Assembly (NCBI RefSeq): GCF_018861315.1
Contig: NZ_JAHLDL010000005.1
Location: 1 to 64,000, forward strand
Direction of reading: 5' to 3'
Origin: Clostridium bowmanii
GTDB lineage: Bacteria; Bacillota; Clostridia; Clostridiales; Clostridiaceae
DNA: 64,000 nucleotides
The translations under genes were made by a program, and so were the position numbers. Shown here piece after piece: positions 1-8,478 of this stretch (position 1 is its first letter; the number at the start of each line of letters is the position of its first letter). Below the pieces are notes generated by a model. That model had not been told where the DNA came from and ran no database searches. It saw nothing but the letters and a program-made list of their open reading frames with translations.

Positions 1-2
1 GA

Positions 3-203
3 GATAAAAAGCTTTCTGTTATTCCTGGTACTCCACCAAATTTAAAGCATCCTCTAGAAGGCTGCAGATTTGCAGAACGTTGTAAATATGTAAAACCTGA
101 ATGTAGCCTTCAAAATATTACTCCAAAAGAATTTGCGGGTGGAAGGATGTATCGTTGTATCCATTCAATTGAGCATCTTAAGGAGGTTTATGCAGATGAA
201 TGA
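3..203 (+). CDS. Peptide ABC transporter ATP-binding protein, C-terminal end (partial)
   Basis: The frame is open from the window edge to a TGA at 201-203, giving about 66 residues. It holds the typical C-terminal segment of OppD/DppD-type ATPases: a VIPGTPPNL stretch, then a Cys-rich tail with [15 protein letters not shown]. Such Cys motifs are conserved in peptide importers and in some bind an iron-sulfur cluster. The stop overlaps the next ATPase start by 8 nt, so the two are translationally coupled, as in opp/dpp operons where OppD precedes OppF. The substrate (peptide, oligosaccharide or nickel) cannot be told from this fragment. Confidence 0.85.
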   Translation, partial: DKKLSVIPGTPPNLKHPLEGCRFAERCKYVKPECSLQNITPKEFAGGRMYRCIHSIEHLKEVYADE

Positions 204-1014
204 TGATAAAATGGTTCCATGCTTAAGCGGAAGAGGTGTTACTAAGATATTTGGCAATAGTAAAACAAAAACCGTGGCCGTGGATCATATAGATTTCGAT
301 TTTTATAAGGGTGAAGTTATCTCCATTGTAGGCGAAAGCGGAAGCGGTAAGACCACCTTATCTCAGATGATACTCGGACTTATTAGTGTAACAGAAGGTG
401 AAGTAGGATTTGAAGGTGCGAGGCGAGATATATCTACCCATAAAAAGAAAAAGGACTACTGGAAGGGAATACAGGCCGTATTTCAGGATCCATTTGCATC
501 CTTTAATATGTTTTATAAGATAGACTTCGTACTTTTGGACTGTATAAATATGAGAGGCGGAAAACATCTTCCCAAGGAAAAAAAGTTGGAACTTATAACA
601 GAAGCTTGCAGTTTTGTAAACTTAAAATTTGAAGAACTTACAAATAAATACCCCTTTGAGTTATCAGGAGGACAGATGCAACGGCTTATGATTGCAAGGA
701 TATTCCTCTTAAAACCGAAAATTTTAATTGCAGATGAACCTACATCCATGGTAGATGCATGTTCAAGAGCAACTATACTGGATATGCTACTGAAACTCAG
801 GGACGAAAACAACATGACAATTATATTCATTACCCATGATATTGGACTTGCATACTATGTATCTGACAGTGTATATATTATGGAGCATGGTAAATTCGTG
901 GAACATGGGCGCGCAGATGAGGTTATATTAAATCCTAAAGAGACTTATACTAAGAGACTAATTAACGATGTACCTAAGATTTATGAAAAGTGGGATTTAA
1001 CAACTGTTGGATAG
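196..1014 (+). CDS. Peptide/oligosaccharide ABC transporter ATPase (OppF/DppF type)
   Basis: Cytoplasmic ATPase, about 272 aa, that powers import together with the upstream partner ATPase. Seen: Walker [10 protein letters not shown] near residues 46-54, signature [13 protein letters not shown] near 155, Walker B ILIADEP near 176, and switch His in THD near 212. The frame is open further upstream to 133, but AGGAGG at 181-186 favours the ATG at 196 (9-nt spacing) over that at 190 (3 nt). It overlaps the preceding gene by 8 nt and closes the operon, with a terminator at 1107. It lacks the longer OppF C-terminal Cys tail. The substrate is unknown; the family assignment is firm. Confidence 0.9.
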   Translation: MNDDKMVPCLSGRGVTKIFGNSKTKTVAVDHIDFDFYKGEVISIVGESGSGKTTLSQMILGLISVTEGEVGFEGARRDISTHKKKKDYWKGIQAVFQDPFASFNMFYKIDFVLLDCINMRGGKHLPKEKKLELITEACSFVNLKFEELTNKYPFELSGGQMQRLMIARIFLLKPKILIADEPTSMVDACSRATILDMLLKLRDENNMTIIFITHDIGLAYYVSDSVYIMEHGKFVEHGRADEVILNPKETYTKRLINDVPKIYEKWDLTTVG

Positions 1015-1106
1015 AAAAGTGGATTAAAAGGTACTTATTATTAAGTGATTTTTAATATTTTATGAGATTTTATCACAGTTTCATCAAAATTAGATTTAAC
1101 AAGTGA

Positions 1107-1140
1107 AACCCACAACGAATTAATTAGTTGTGGGTTTTCT
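1107..1140 (+). terminator. Intrinsic terminator of ABC transporter operon
   Basis: A 10-bp stem AACCCACAAC / GTTGTGGGTT with a 10-nt AT loop is followed by TTCT. It lies 93 nt after the ATPase stop. Confidence 0.8.
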
Positions 1141-1261
1141 AATGAATTAATCATATACACTTTCACATTTTTCATATATAATTGGAACTTACTTAGAGTT
1201 AAATATCATAAAGTATAATTTAAGAGAAAATAAAAAAAATGAAGCACAGTGAGGTGTTTAT

Positions 1262-2464
1262 ATGTTAAAAGTTATTGTTGTTGGCGGAGGACCTGCCGGA
1301 ATTATGGCAGCAATTAGTGCAGCAAAAAATAGTGAAGTTATATTAATAGAAAGAAATAAAGAAATTGGTGCCAAGCTGAAACTTACAGGTGGAGGCAGAT
1401 GCAATATTACAAATAATAGAGATATAGAGGAATTTTTTTATAAAATAGTAAACAATAAAAAATTTCTATATAGCGCTCTTTATACATTTACAAATCTTCA
1501 ACTTTTAGAATACTTTAAAGTAAATGGATTAGAATATAATGAGGAGCTTGACCAAAAGATATACACCAAAAGTAATAGAGCTGAGGAAGTTATAGAATTA
1601 CTAAAGGTTGATTTAGAAAAAAATAAGGTTAAGGTTATGTATAATAGTAAAGTCCAAGGGTTGATTGTTGAAGAGGGAGTAATTAAAGGGGTAGTAACTG
1701 ATGATGGTAGACGAATTTTAGGAGAGAAAGTAATTGTTACAACAGGCGGAAAGAGTTACCCTGATACAGGTTCAGATGGTTCTATGTTTGAAGAATTAAG
1801 AAGAAATGGACACACTATAACACCTTTATATGCAGCCTTAATTCCACTAGTTATAAAGGAAGAGTTTGTAAAGAGTTTACAAGGAGTTTCAATGAAGGAT
1901 GTTGTTATTTCAGCTAAGATTAATAAACATAGTATTGAAAAGTTTGGTGATATGATATTTACCCATTTTGGAATATCAGGACCAGCGGTATTAAAGCTTT
2001 CATCTTATATAAACAAAGCTTTAATAGAGGGGGAAGTGGAAGTTACTTTAGATTTTTTAAGAGATAAATCTAAGGAGGAAATATATGAAATTATGAGAAG
2101 TAATTTAAATAAGACTGTACTTAATAATTTAAAAGGTACTCTTCCACAAAACTTCTTGAAGGAAATTTTTGACCTATTAGGACTAACAGAGGTTAAGATT
2201 AGTGACTTAAGGAAGACCGATGAAAATAAGATAATTTCGTATATGAAGGAAATGAGATTAACAGCTAGAGAAACCTTATCAATTAAAGCAGCTCAAGTGA
2301 CTTCAGGTGGAGTTAAAGTCAAAGAAATAAATGCTTCAACTATGGAATCAAAGCTTATAAAAAATCTTTATTTTGCAGGAGAAGTTATAGATATTGATGC
2401 TGAGACAGGTGGATACAATCTTCAAATGGCATTTTCAACTGGATATTTAGCAGGAAGTAATTAA
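1262..2464 (+). CDS. HI0933/BaiN-family flavoprotein (NAD(P)/FAD-dependent oxidoreductase)
   Basis: 400 aa, the normal size for the HI0933-like family (YhiN, BaiN). Seen: N-terminal dinucleotide-binding VVGGGPAGIMAA (about residues 6-17), the acidic strand end VILIERN, the family motif KLTGGGRCNITN (about 41-52), VTTGGKSYPDTGSDG mid-protein, and a C-terminal FAD-contact stretch FAGEVIDIDAETGGYNLQMAFSTG. The family includes a bile-acid-related oxidoreductase, but most members have no known substrate and none is claimed here. It appears to be a single-gene unit with a GTGAGGTG ribosome site and its own strong terminator. Confidence 0.9.
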   Translation: MLKVIVVGGGPAGIMAAISAAKNSEVILIERNKEIGAKLKLTGGGRCNITNNRDIEEFFYKIVNNKKFLYSALYTFTNLQLLEYFKVNGLEYNEELDQKIYTKSNRAEEVIELLKVDLEKNKVKVMYNSKVQGLIVEEGVIKGVVTDDGRRILGEKVIVTTGGKSYPDTGSDGSMFEELRRNGHTITPLYAALIPLVIKEEFVKSLQGVSMKDVVISAKINKHSIEKFGDMIFTHFGISGPAVLKLSSYINKALIEGEVEVTLDFLRDKSKEEIYEIMRSNLNKTVLNNLKGTLPQNFLKEIFDLLGLTEVKISDLRKTDENKIISYMKEMRLTARETLSIKAAQVTSGGVKVKEINASTMESKLIKNLYFAGEVIDIDAETGGYNLQMAFSTGYLAGSN

Positions 2465-2476
2465 TCTATATCATAT

Positions 2477-2515
2477 GCCCCAACAAGAATTATTGATTCT
2501 TGTTGGGGCTTTAAT
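2477..2515 (+). terminator. Intrinsic terminator after the flavoprotein gene
   Basis: A perfect 14-bp stem GCCCCAACAAGAAT / ATTCTTGTTGGGGC with a 5-nt loop (TATTG) is followed by TTTAATT, starting 12 nt after the stop. Confidence 0.9.
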
Positions 2516-2528
2516 TATAAAGTAATAC

Positions 2529-2834
2529 TTATTTTGTAAGCCTAACTATTATATCCTTATGATCAGAGTACTTAGCGATAAGAGCATCTCTTTCAAACAT
2601 TTCAAAATCTTTAAGTCAAAGCCAGGGGATACCATACATCCAACAAGAAAGAATCATGAGATATTCATAGTAGAACCAAAAATATAATTTTTTGGTACTA
2701 GAAGCTGGGGGGTTCTCCATTTTCTATATCGAGACCTAGTTGCTTAGTAGTAAGTTTTCCATTTGGGCTTATCATATATATTGTAAGGGGAGAACCAAAT
2801 TTAATGTGTCAATAAAGTATTGGGATGAGTACAT
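2529..2834 (-). pseudogene. Decayed cupin_5 (DUF985) family gene with internal deletion and frameshifts
   Basis: Read on the minus strand, a good ribosome site (AAAGGAGA) precedes an ATG at 2834 that opens MYSSQYFIDTLNL, the usual start of DUF985 cupins. It then jumps straight to SPLTIYMISPNGKLTTKQ..GLDIENGEPPS, which is normally about 50 residues further on. A shifted frame gives LLVPKNYIFGS, a further shift FFLVGCMVSPGFD, and another LKDFEMFERDALI..KYSDHKDIIVRLTK followed by a stop at 2529-2531. The order and wording match the family from end to end, but the HPEGG and WHRV metal-site region is missing and at least two frameshifts are present. It cannot make a working protein. The family name comes from recognition of the motifs and was not searched. 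Confidence 0.78.
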
Positions 2835-3117
2835 AATTTATCTCCTTTGTTAAAAAATTTGATTTTACTTAATTATAAGCAAATAGGTTAGTAGTTACAA
2901 TGATTAGCATTATATAATGTATTTATTGTAAGATAGCGGTTTAGGATTGTCTATGAAGCAAAGGTATGATAAAATTTAAGTAATTACAATTTTATATAAA
3001 AATTGACAAAGTTTGCGAATTAATTTAAAAGATTGAGGCTAGTTGTTAAATTATAACATTATTGATAGATAAGACAAACCCATAGTTAGTTTTAGTGACC
3101 TAGGAGGTATGCAAGAT
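2835..3117. other. Intergenic region upstream of the GAF histidine kinase
   Basis: AT-rich non-coding DNA between the cupin pseudogene and the kinase. I see no RNA gene or clear operator; the kinase ribosome site AGGAGG is at its right end. Confidence 0.5.
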
Positions 3118-4635
3118 ATGCTACAACAAGATTATCAGCAAGAACCAACTTATATTATAGAATCTAAAAAAAGGTGCATTGAGTTAGGTATGAACTCTAG
3201 CGAACATGAGCCACCCAAAAACATTATGGCTGAATTAAAGTTAGCAGAAAAGAAAGAAGCTTATAAGGACATTTTAGAGGTGGTAAAATTTTTTAGTGAG
3301 AAAATAATAAAATCATTAGAAGGTACTCCTATAGTAATAGTAATTTCAGACGAAAATGGTTATTTATTGGATATGCTAGGGGATGAAACAATTAAATCAA
3401 CAATAGATCAACTGGGAATTAAGACTGGTATTCAATTTAGCGAAGAGGATATGGGTACAAATGTGGTTAGTTTAACACTAAAACAAAATCATCCGGTGCA
3501 ATTAATAGGAACAAATCATTATCATACATTTTTGCATAACAGTGCTTGTTATGGAGTGCCATTTCATTATATGGATATTGATAATGCAATACTAGGAAGT
3601 ATATGTATTATGACTGCGGTAATACTTCACAATCCATTTTTCCTAATGACATTGACTACTGTAGTTGATTCGATAGAACGTGAATTATTGCTTAGAAAAC
3701 AAAATAATAAACTTAATATATTAAACCAAATAATGGTAAGCAAAAATAAGAAAATTGAAGAACAAAAGAAAGAGCTAGAAGTAGTCATTGAGTTTTTATC
3801 TATAGATATTACAACTGAAATAAAATCTAATAAAAGCATGGAAAAAGAACTGAAATCCCAGGAGGAGTTTTTAGCTAATATATCTCATGAACTTAAAACT
3901 CCGCTGAATGTAATTTATTCAACAATACAATTATTTAATATGTATTGCAAGAATGGCTCATTAGACAAAAATCGGGATTCGATTTTTAGATACATTAATT
4001 CTATGATGAAAAATTGCCATAGGTTATCCAAACTCATTAATAACATAGTGGATTTATCAAAAATTGAAGCAGGATTCTTTGAACTTAAATTATCAAATAA
4101 TAATATAGTGGAAATAGTAGAGGAAATAGTTATTTCAGTTTCTGCTTATACTGATGTAAAGGGCTTAAGCATAATTTTTGATACAGATACAGAAGAAAAT
4201 ATTATTGCTTGTGATCCAGAAAAGATAGAACGGATAGTACTAAATCTTATATCAAATGCAATCAAATTTTCTGATGAAGGAAACGAAATATTTGTAAAAA
4301 TTCAAGATAAGAATGAGTTTATTGAAATATCCGTAAAAGATAATGGTATAGGCATTGAACCTAATCAATTAGATATGATATTTAATAGATTTAAGCAAGT
4401 AAACAAATCCTTATCAAGAAATGCAGAGGGTACTGGGATAGGGCTAAGTTTAGTTAAAGCCATTGTTGAATTGCATCAGGGTAGAATATATGTTGAAAGT
4501 GAACTTGGAAAAGGAAGTGAATTTATAGTTGAGCTGCCTAAAAGAACTGTGAGGCAAGAAGAGATATTCGTTAGTAGTACTCTTCGAAATAAAACTGAAG
4601 ATTTACAAGTTGAACTTTCAGATGTATTTTTTTAA
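3118..4635 (+). CDS. Orphan sensor histidine kinase with AcoR/DhaR-type GAF domain
   Basis: About 505 aa, cytosolic (no membrane segment). Residues about 55-190 resemble the GAF sensor of AcoR/DhaR-type activators (GTNVVSLTLKQNHPVQ...GTNHYHTFLHNSACYGVPF). A coiled linker follows, then HisKA with ISHELKTPLN (His near 257) and a HATPase_c domain with N box NLISNAIKF, DNGIGI and GTGIGLSLV. The frame opens at 3109, but AGGAGG lies only 1 nt before that ATG, so 3118 is preferred. No response regulator is adjacent. Its C-terminal tail (QVELSDVFF) recurs as KVEFSDI in the kinase at 7260. The next genes are dhaKLM, and E. coli DhaR senses the Dha kinase with a GAF-type region, so a role in dihydroxyacetone sensing is a reasonable inference. 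Confidence 0.88.
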   Translation: MLQQDYQQEPTYIIESKKRCIELGMNSSEHEPPKNIMAELKLAEKKEAYKDILEVVKFFSEKIIKSLEGTPIVIVISDENGYLLDMLGDETIKSTIDQLGIKTGIQFSEEDMGTNVVSLTLKQNHPVQLIGTNHYHTFLHNSACYGVPFHYMDIDNAILGSICIMTAVILHNPFFLMTLTTVVDSIERELLLRKQNNKLNILNQIMVSKNKKIEEQKKELEVVIEFLSIDITTEIKSNKSMEKELKSQEEFLANISHELKTPLNVIYSTIQLFNMYCKNGSLDKNRDSIFRYINSMMKNCHRLSKLINNIVDLSKIEAGFFELKLSNNNIVEIVEEIVISVSAYTDVKGLSIIFDTDTEENIIACDPEKIERIVLNLISNAIKFSDEGNEIFVKIQDKNEFIEISVKDNGIGIEPNQLDMIFNRFKQVNKSLSRNAEGTGIGLSLVKAIVELHQGRIYVESELGKGSEFIVELPKRTVRQEEIFVSSTLRNKTEDLQVELSDVFF

Positions 4636-4670
4636 TGGGATATATATTAAAGAAGTATAGGAAGTTAAGA

Positions 4671-4716
4671 AAAACCTGTTACATTACTAAGATTAAGTAA
4701 GGTAACAGGTTTTTTA
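4671..4716 (+). terminator. Intrinsic terminator after GAF kinase
   Basis: Stem AAAACCTGTTAC / GTAACAGGTTTT closes a 19-nt loop and is followed by TTATTATTT. Confidence 0.8.
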
Positions 4717-4898
4717 TTATTTAGGGGGCATATGTATTTCTAATGAAGACATAAGAAACTAAGAAACATAAGGATGATCATAAATATAAATATAAATATA
4801 ATTGTTAGAAAATTTTGAATGTTATGGAGGATTGGCCATTATTATGTAGAAGATAGAAGGTATACTAATTTTTATTTGTTAAATGGAGGCGTTTATAA

Positions 4899-5897
4899 AT
4901 GAAAAAACTAATTAATAACCCAGAATTTGTTGTTGAGGAGATGATTGAAGGTATAGTAATGGCACATCCAGAGTATGTTAGAAAGCTAGGAAATGCAGAG
5001 GTACTTGTTAGAAAAAATTCTCCTATATCCGGAAAAGTTGCATTAGTTAGTGGGGGTGGAAGTGGACATGAGCCAGCACATGCAGGATATGTAGGAACGG
5101 GAATGTTAGATGCGGCAGTGTGTGGTGCAGTATTTACATCACCAACTCCAGATCCAATATATGAAGCTGTAAAAGCAGTGGATGGGGGAAGTGGTGTTCT
5201 ACTAGTAGTTAAAAACTATACAGGAGATATAATGAATTTTGAAATGGCCGGTGAAATGGCTGAGATGGATGGAATAAAAATTGAAAGTATTGTTGTTAAT
5301 GACGATGTAGCAGTTGAAAATAGTCTTTATACAGCTGGAAGAAGAGGAATAGCTGGAACTGTATTTGTACATAAAATAGCTGGGGCAAAAGCAGAAACAG
5401 GAGCAAACCTGCAGGAAGTTAAGACAGTTGCTGAAAAGGTAATAGCGAATGTACGAAGTATGGGAATGGCAATAACACCTTGCATAGTTCCTGCAGCAGG
5501 GAAACCTAATTTCACATTAGCGGAAGATGAAGTTGAAATTGGAACTGGTATACATGGAGAACCTGGTACTCATAAAGAAACTCTAAGGCCTGTTGATGAA
5601 ATAGTAGAGCACCTGGTTTCTAAAATATTAACTGATATGCCACTGGAACCAGGGGCTGAAGTTGCAGTTATGGTAAATGGACTTGCATCTACACCATTAA
5701 TGGAGCTTTATATTGTAAATAGAAAAGTTCATATGATGTTAGAAGAAAAGGGGATAAAGATTTACAAAACTTTTGTTGGAGAATTTATGACTTCTCTTGA
5801 AATGGCAGGAGTTTCAGTTACTTTGCTAAAACTTGATGATGAATTAAAGGTTCTGCTAGATGCTCCTGCAGATACTCCAGCATTAAAAGTGCTATAG
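4899..5897 (+). CDS. dhaK: PTS-dependent dihydroxyacetone kinase, substrate-binding subunit DhaK
   Basis: 332 aa, full family length. DhaK binds dihydroxyacetone covalently through a histidine and hands it to DhaL-ADP for phosphorylation to dihydroxyacetone phosphate. Seen: GGGSGHEPAHAGYVGTGMLDAAVCG near residues 50-75 (substrate-loop region with the conserved HEPAHAG), VKNYTGDIMNFE, and GTGIHGEPG with the active His near 219. The ribosome site GGAGG lies before the ATG. It is the first gene of dhaK-dhaL-dhaM, with dhaL 60 nt downstream. The DhaM subunit shows that phosphate comes from the PTS rather than ATP. Confidence 0.96.
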   Translation: MKKLINNPEFVVEEMIEGIVMAHPEYVRKLGNAEVLVRKNSPISGKVALVSGGGSGHEPAHAGYVGTGMLDAAVCGAVFTSPTPDPIYEAVKAVDGGSGVLLVVKNYTGDIMNFEMAGEMAEMDGIKIESIVVNDDVAVENSLYTAGRRGIAGTVFVHKIAGAKAETGANLQEVKTVAEKVIANVRSMGMAITPCIVPAAGKPNFTLAEDEVEIGTGIHGEPGTHKETLRPVDEIVEHLVSKILTDMPLEPGAEVAVMVNGLASTPLMELYIVNRKVHMMLEEKGIKIYKTFVGEFMTSLEMAGVSVTLLKLDDELKVLLDAPADTPALKVL

Positions 5898-5957
5898 TAT
5901 AATAATGCCTCTGATGACTTAAAATCAAAATACTTCAATATATAGGGAGGTAATAAA

Positions 5958-6608
5958 ATGAGTATTTCAGGATTACAAGTTATTACAATATTAAATAAAA
6001 TCGCAAATGTAATTGAAGAAAATAAGAGTTATCTATGTGAGCTGGATGCAGCTATAGGTGATGGAGATCATGGAATTAATATGAATAAGGGGTTTATTGC
6101 TGTTAGAGAAAAATTAAGAGACAATAATGGAAATGATATTGGAGAAATTCTTAAGAAGACGGGAATGGCATTAGTTTCAAATGTGGGGGGGGCATCTGGA
6201 CCATTATATGGCACAGCCTTTATGAAAGCTGCTATAGATGCTAATGGAAAAGCAAATATAGATGTTGAAGATTTTATTAAAATATTGGAAGCTGCTTTAG
6301 GTGGAGTTGTTATGAGAGGAAAAGCTGAAAGAGGAGAAAAGACAATGATAGATGCAATAGCTCCTGCTATTGATGCTATGAAAGAAGCTCATAAATCTGG
6401 GTTAATGCCAATAGAAGTTTTAAAAGCTTCAAAAGATGCAGCACTAAAGGGAGTAGAATATACAAAAACTATAATTGCTACTAAAGGGAGAGCTAGTTAT
6501 CTTGGAAAAAGAAGTATTGGTCATCAAGATGCAGGCGCAACTTCAAGCTACTTAATATTAAATACTATTTATGAAGAAGTAAAAGGCATAAAAGAAGGAT
6601 TGGTGTAA
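5958..6608 (+). CDS. dhaL: Dihydroxyacetone kinase ADP-binding subunit DhaL
   Basis: 216 aa, typical of DhaL. It carries tightly bound ADP that is rephosphorylated by DhaM and used to phosphorylate dihydroxyacetone on DhaK. Seen: DAAIGDGDHGINMNKGF near residues 28-44, whose Asp residues bind Mg-ADP, then NVGGASGPLYGTAF near 76-89, and GKRSIGHQDAGATS near the C-terminus. The ribosome site GGGAGG lies before the ATG. The stop is 3 nt from the dhaM start, so dhaL and dhaM are tightly coupled. Confidence 0.96.
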   Translation: MSISGLQVITILNKIANVIEENKSYLCELDAAIGDGDHGINMNKGFIAVREKLRDNNGNDIGEILKKTGMALVSNVGGASGPLYGTAFMKAAIDANGKANIDVEDFIKILEAALGGVVMRGKAERGEKTMIDAIAPAIDAMKEAHKSGLMPIEVLKASKDAALKGVEYTKTIIATKGRASYLGKRSIGHQDAGATSSYLILNTIYEEVKGIKEGLV

Positions 6609-6611
6609 TAC

Positions 6612-7001
6612 ATGGTAGGAATTGTAGTAATTTCACATAGTAGTAAAGTAGCAGAAGGAGTAAAAGAGCTAGCACTCCAAATGGCTGATAATGTACCTAT
6701 TGTAGCAGCTGGTGGAACTAGTGATAATGGACTAGGAACAGATATAGAAAAGATTATTTTAGCCATAAATCAAGTATATTCAGAAGATGGTGTGGCAATA
6801 TTATTTGATCTTGGTAGTGCATATATGAATGCACAAATGGCTATTGAAACTCTTTCAGAAGAGATGCAGAAAAATATAATGGTTGTTGATGCGGCTTTAG
6901 TTGAAGGTGCTATAGTAGTGGCAGTGGAAAGTAGCATTGGTAAAAATTTAATAGAGATTCAAGGAGCGGTTAAGAGTTTATGTCTTCATAAGATGCCATA
7001 A
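6612..7001 (+). CDS. dhaM: PTS phosphoryl donor DhaM, single EIIA-Man-like domain
   Basis: 129 aa, one EIIA(Man)-like domain only, as in lactic acid bacteria; it lacks the HPr and EI-like domains fused in E. coli DhaM. It passes phosphate from HPr to DhaL-ADP. Seen: MVGIVVISHSSKVAEG with the phosphorylatable His at residue 9, the GGTSDNGLGTD stretch near residues 35-45 and ILFDLGSAYMN near 71-81. It starts 3 nt after the dhaL stop. A 9-bp tandem repeat starts 4 nt after its stop, followed by a terminator. Confidence 0.95.
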   Translation: MVGIVVISHSSKVAEGVKELALQMADNVPIVAAGGTSDNGLGTDIEKIILAINQVYSEDGVAILFDLGSAYMNAQMAIETLSEEMQKNIMVVDAALVEGAIVVAVESSIGKNLIEIQGAVKSLCLHKMP

Positions 7002-7005
7002 AAAC

Positions 7006-7059
7006 AATAAAAAGAATAAAAAGAATAAAAAGAATAAAAAGAATAAAAAGAATAAAAAC
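7006..7059 (+). repeat. 9-bp tandem repeat after dhaM
   Basis: Five perfect copies of AATAAAAAG (7006-7050) are followed by one variant AATAAAAAC. They sit between the dhaM stop and its terminator. This is a simple repeat likely to vary in copy number by slippage. Confidence 0.9.
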
Positions 7060-7094
7060 AAAAACTGTACTGGCAATCCCAATACAGTTTTTGT
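7060..7094 (+). terminator. dhaKLM operon terminator
   Basis: Stem AAAAACTGTA / TACAGTTTTT with a 13-nt loop, ending in a T-run. Confidence 0.8.
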
Positions 7095-7259
7095 AAATGT
7101 ACAACATAATTGTATTCTAATCTGAACATATATCAGTAATAATAGATATATTAGTATACTAAAATTTGTTATTTTAAATAAAATAATGTAAAGGAATTTA
7201 TTGTACGGTGTCGAATAAATAAGTATGTATAATATTATTTAATATAAGAGAGGTTTAAT

Positions 7260-8405
7260 ATGAAAAAAAAGCGCACTAATTACATACTGGCATTTGCAAT
7301 AGTTTTATGTTTAATTTTATCATTGGCAATTTTTGTGACCGCCAATATTAGTACGAAAGCCATGCTATATAATAAAGTTAATTATAGTTATTCTCAAATT
7401 TATATATTTGCTAAAAATATATTCGCACTTTTATTGATCATGGGACTAATAACTGCAATATTAGTGTTCTTACTCACTAAAAGGATATTTGTAGAAAGAA
7501 GTTCTATAAAATGTAATACTATAGATAGGAGATTAGAATTAGAGCTAAAGGATAAGACTATGGAGCTGGAAAATATGGTTAAGGGGCTTAAAGAGAAAGA
7601 AGAAAAACTAGAATATGATAAGCTTAAAACAGATTTTTTTGCTAATATATCTCACGAGTTTAAAACCCCCTTAAACATACTTATGGGAGCCATGCAGTTA
7701 TTAGAGTTGTATACAACAAACGGAACCATAGTAGATCCAAATTTAAAACTGCATAAATACCTGGAAATTATGAAGCAAAATGCACTTAGATTACTTAGAC
7801 TTATTAATAATATTATTGATTTAACTAAGATAGATTCTAGTTATTTTTATGTTGAACTGCATAACTATGATATCGTAGAGCTTACAGAAGGGATTATTCA
7901 GTCTATAAACTTATATGCAAAAGTGAAATCAGTTAATATAATATTCGAAAAGAAAATTAAAAAGCAAGTTATGGCCTTTGATGCAGATAAAATAGAAAGA
8001 ATACTATTAAATCTCTTATCAAATGCACTAAAATTCACAGATAAAAATGGTAATATTGAAGTAGAGATAGGCACTCATGAAGAAAAATCAGTGTATATTT
8101 CAATTAAAGATGACGGAATAGGAATACAGGAAGATAAGTTAGAGGTTATTTTTCATAGATTTAGGCAAGTTGATAAGTCTTTTACTAGAAATAGAGAGGG
8201 AAGTGGCATAGGACTCTCACTAGTAAAGTCACTTGTAGAGATGCACAAAGGTACCGTAGTTGTTAAGAGTGAATACGGCAAGGGGTCTGAGTTTATTGTT
8301 GAATTACCAATTATAACAATAAATGAAGAAGCGCAAACCAAGATGTATTCAGAATATGAGGATAGTAGACTCGAAAGAGTAAAAGTTGAATTTTCAGATA
8401 TATAA
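7260..8405 (+). CDS. Orphan membrane sensor histidine kinase
   Basis: 381 aa. Two N-terminal membrane segments (about residues 8-28 and 50-70) bracket a short outer loop of about 22 residues, too small for a separate ligand domain. A coiled region follows, then HisKA with ANISHEFKTPLN (His near 131) and HATPase_c with NLLSNALKF, DDGIGI and GSGIGLSLV. No response regulator is nearby. The catalytic half is close in wording to the kinase at 3118, including the unusual post-domain tail (VKVEFSDI), so the two are likely paralogs. It could signal to a distant regulator. Confidence 0.9.
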   Translation: MKKKRTNYILAFAIVLCLILSLAIFVTANISTKAMLYNKVNYSYSQIYIFAKNIFALLLIMGLITAILVFLLTKRIFVERSSIKCNTIDRRLELELKDKTMELENMVKGLKEKEEKLEYDKLKTDFFANISHEFKTPLNILMGAMQLLELYTTNGTIVDPNLKLHKYLEIMKQNALRLLRLINNIIDLTKIDSSYFYVELHNYDIVELTEGIIQSINLYAKVKSVNIIFEKKIKKQVMAFDADKIERILLNLLSNALKFTDKNGNIEVEIGTHEEKSVYISIKDDGIGIQEDKLEVIFHRFRQVDKSFTRNREGSGIGLSLVKSLVEMHKGTVVVKSEYGKGSEFIVELPIITINEEAQTKMYSEYEDSRLERVKVEFSDI

Positions 8406-8478
8406 TATATTGTAAGAGGTATCTATATAAGAAAAATTTCTATTCTAGGAATAGTTTGCTGTGATGGGGGCGTGAAAA

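Noticed and set aside
7006-7059. CRISPR-like array
   Set aside because: The units are contiguous 9-mers without spacers; it is a simple tandem repeat.
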